Of a DNA stretch of 11,891 nucleotides, positions 11,389 through 11,891 are shown one piece after another. Within the stretch, counting starts at the first letter, position 1, and each line of letters begins with the position of its first letter. The stretch spans positions 1-11,891 of the forward strand of contig JAXMAC010000103.1 in NCBI GenBank assembly GCA_046350595.1. Reading direction: 5' to 3'. A model generated the notes under the pieces. That model was given only the letters and a program-made list of their open reading frames with translations, searched no databases and was not told where the DNA came from. Position numbers and translations under genes: made by a program. The DNA is from JAHFOW01 sp046350595. Lineage in GTDB: Bacteria; Planctomycetota; Brocadiia; Brocadiales; Brocadiaceae.

Positions 11389-11891
11389 GTGTTAGAAAGA
11401 AAGCGCTTAAAAAATTGTATAATATATGTGTTATTTTCATTTTTTGGTTTTACTGTCACGGTATCAGCGCATGAAGGACATGAACACGCTCACGATACGG
11501 TGATTACTATAGAAAAGAAGACCTCTCTTCATTTTCAAACAGCCTTACTGGGTTATCAATACCTCTATAGTTACATGGTAAAGGGCGGATCGAATGAGAT
11601 TTCCGATTTGGCTCAAAATCTAATTGACGCCGCCAGTCAGGGAGTTCAGACCGAACCAGAAGGGCCCGGTCAGCACATGATGCAGCATATTCTTGAGGGG
11701 GCGGAATCATTAAAAAACGCAAAGAACGTGAATGAACGCCAGGCGGCATTCGCTTCAATCAGTGACACTTTTTTCTCGTATTTTAAATCATGGCCAAACC
11801 AGTTAATCCGTAATAGACTGAAAATGTGCCGTTGCAAGAGTGGACACCGATGGCTTCAACCGGAAAACAGCCCTACGGCGTGTCCCTATTC
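11389..11891 (+). CDS. Exported histidine-rich protein, probably metal-binding, 3' end off window
   Basis: The start is GTG at 11389, with AAAGGAG (11376-11382) and a six-base spacer. The first 27 residues are a signal peptide: basic MLERKRLK, hydrophobic IIYVLFSFFGFTVTV, cleavage likely after VSA. The mature protein opens with HEGHEHAHD, a histidine cluster suited to copper, zinc or nickel. The visible 167 codons continue as a helical periplasmic domain (HFQTALLGYQYLYSYM, then FASISDTFFSYFKSWPNQL), similar in feel to DUF3347-type proteins of metal efflux loci. They end with a cysteine/histidine segment, MCRCKSGHRW then CPY, which looks like a small metal site. The reading frame is open at the right edge, so the protein is incomplete here. 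The function is inferred from composition. Confidence 0.7.
   Translation, partial: MLERKRLKNCIIYVLFSFFGFTVTVSAHEGHEHAHDTVITIEKKTSLHFQTALLGYQYLYSYMVKGGSNEISDLAQNLIDAASQGVQTEPEGPGQHMMQHILEGAESLKNAKNVNERQAAFASISDTFFSYFKSWPNQLIRNRLKMCRCKSGHRWLQPENSPTACPY

Overview
The window looks like an accessory, rearrangement-prone stretch of an AT-rich bacterial chromosome. The best guess is a repeat-rich anaerobe such as an anammox planctomycete (Brocadiales). That rests on the overall style (RAYT remnants, REP-like palindromes, many gene fragments, toxin-antitoxin pairs) and on the feel of the protein sequences, not on a marker gene, so the taxonomy is tentative.

Layout, left to right. Bases 1-676 hold a REP-associated tyrosine transposase (RAYT) gene running in from the left edge, broken by a 126-bp palindromic insert. 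Bases 672-923 hold a possible fragment of an unknown gene. A ParE-type toxin and its antitoxin (1007-1512, minus) have a visible promoter and operator. Bases 1712-2075 are a MITE-like deletion derivative of the same RAYT family with perfect 25-bp terminal inverted repeats, directly abutting the last third of a TonB C-terminal domain. An intact higBA module (2297-2891) with a palindromic operator is followed without a gap by a ParA fragment lacking its P-loop, which ends in a decayed IS1634-like transposase (3120-3785).

Bases 3801-6403 (minus) form a clearly GC-richer two-gene operon: an adenylate-forming PaaK/CapK-like enzyme translationally coupled to an ATP-grasp ligase. It looks like a transferred biosynthetic pair and is flanked by repeats and debris. 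Bases 6404-8940 are mostly debris: dispersed repeats, a nonsense-interrupted gene abutting a trmO fragment, a methyltransferase split by a REP-pair insert, a vapC remnant and the tail of a second type of RAYT.

Bases 9011-10831 encode a large fusion of a radical SAM/SPASM-like domain with an ArsM-like arsenite methyltransferase domain and a cysteine-rich tail. It has no ATG, GTG or usable TTG and may start at ATT. It is followed by a dispersed leader repeat, a small DNA-binding-like/coiled-coil protein (10954-11298) and a GTG-started exported histidine-rich protein (11389 to the edge). The last three genes could form a metal or arsenic handling neighbourhood, although the repeat between the first two argues that they are separate transcription units.

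The two most interesting candidates for an undescribed system are the radical SAM-ArsM fusion and the orphan adenylate-forming/ATP-grasp pair.
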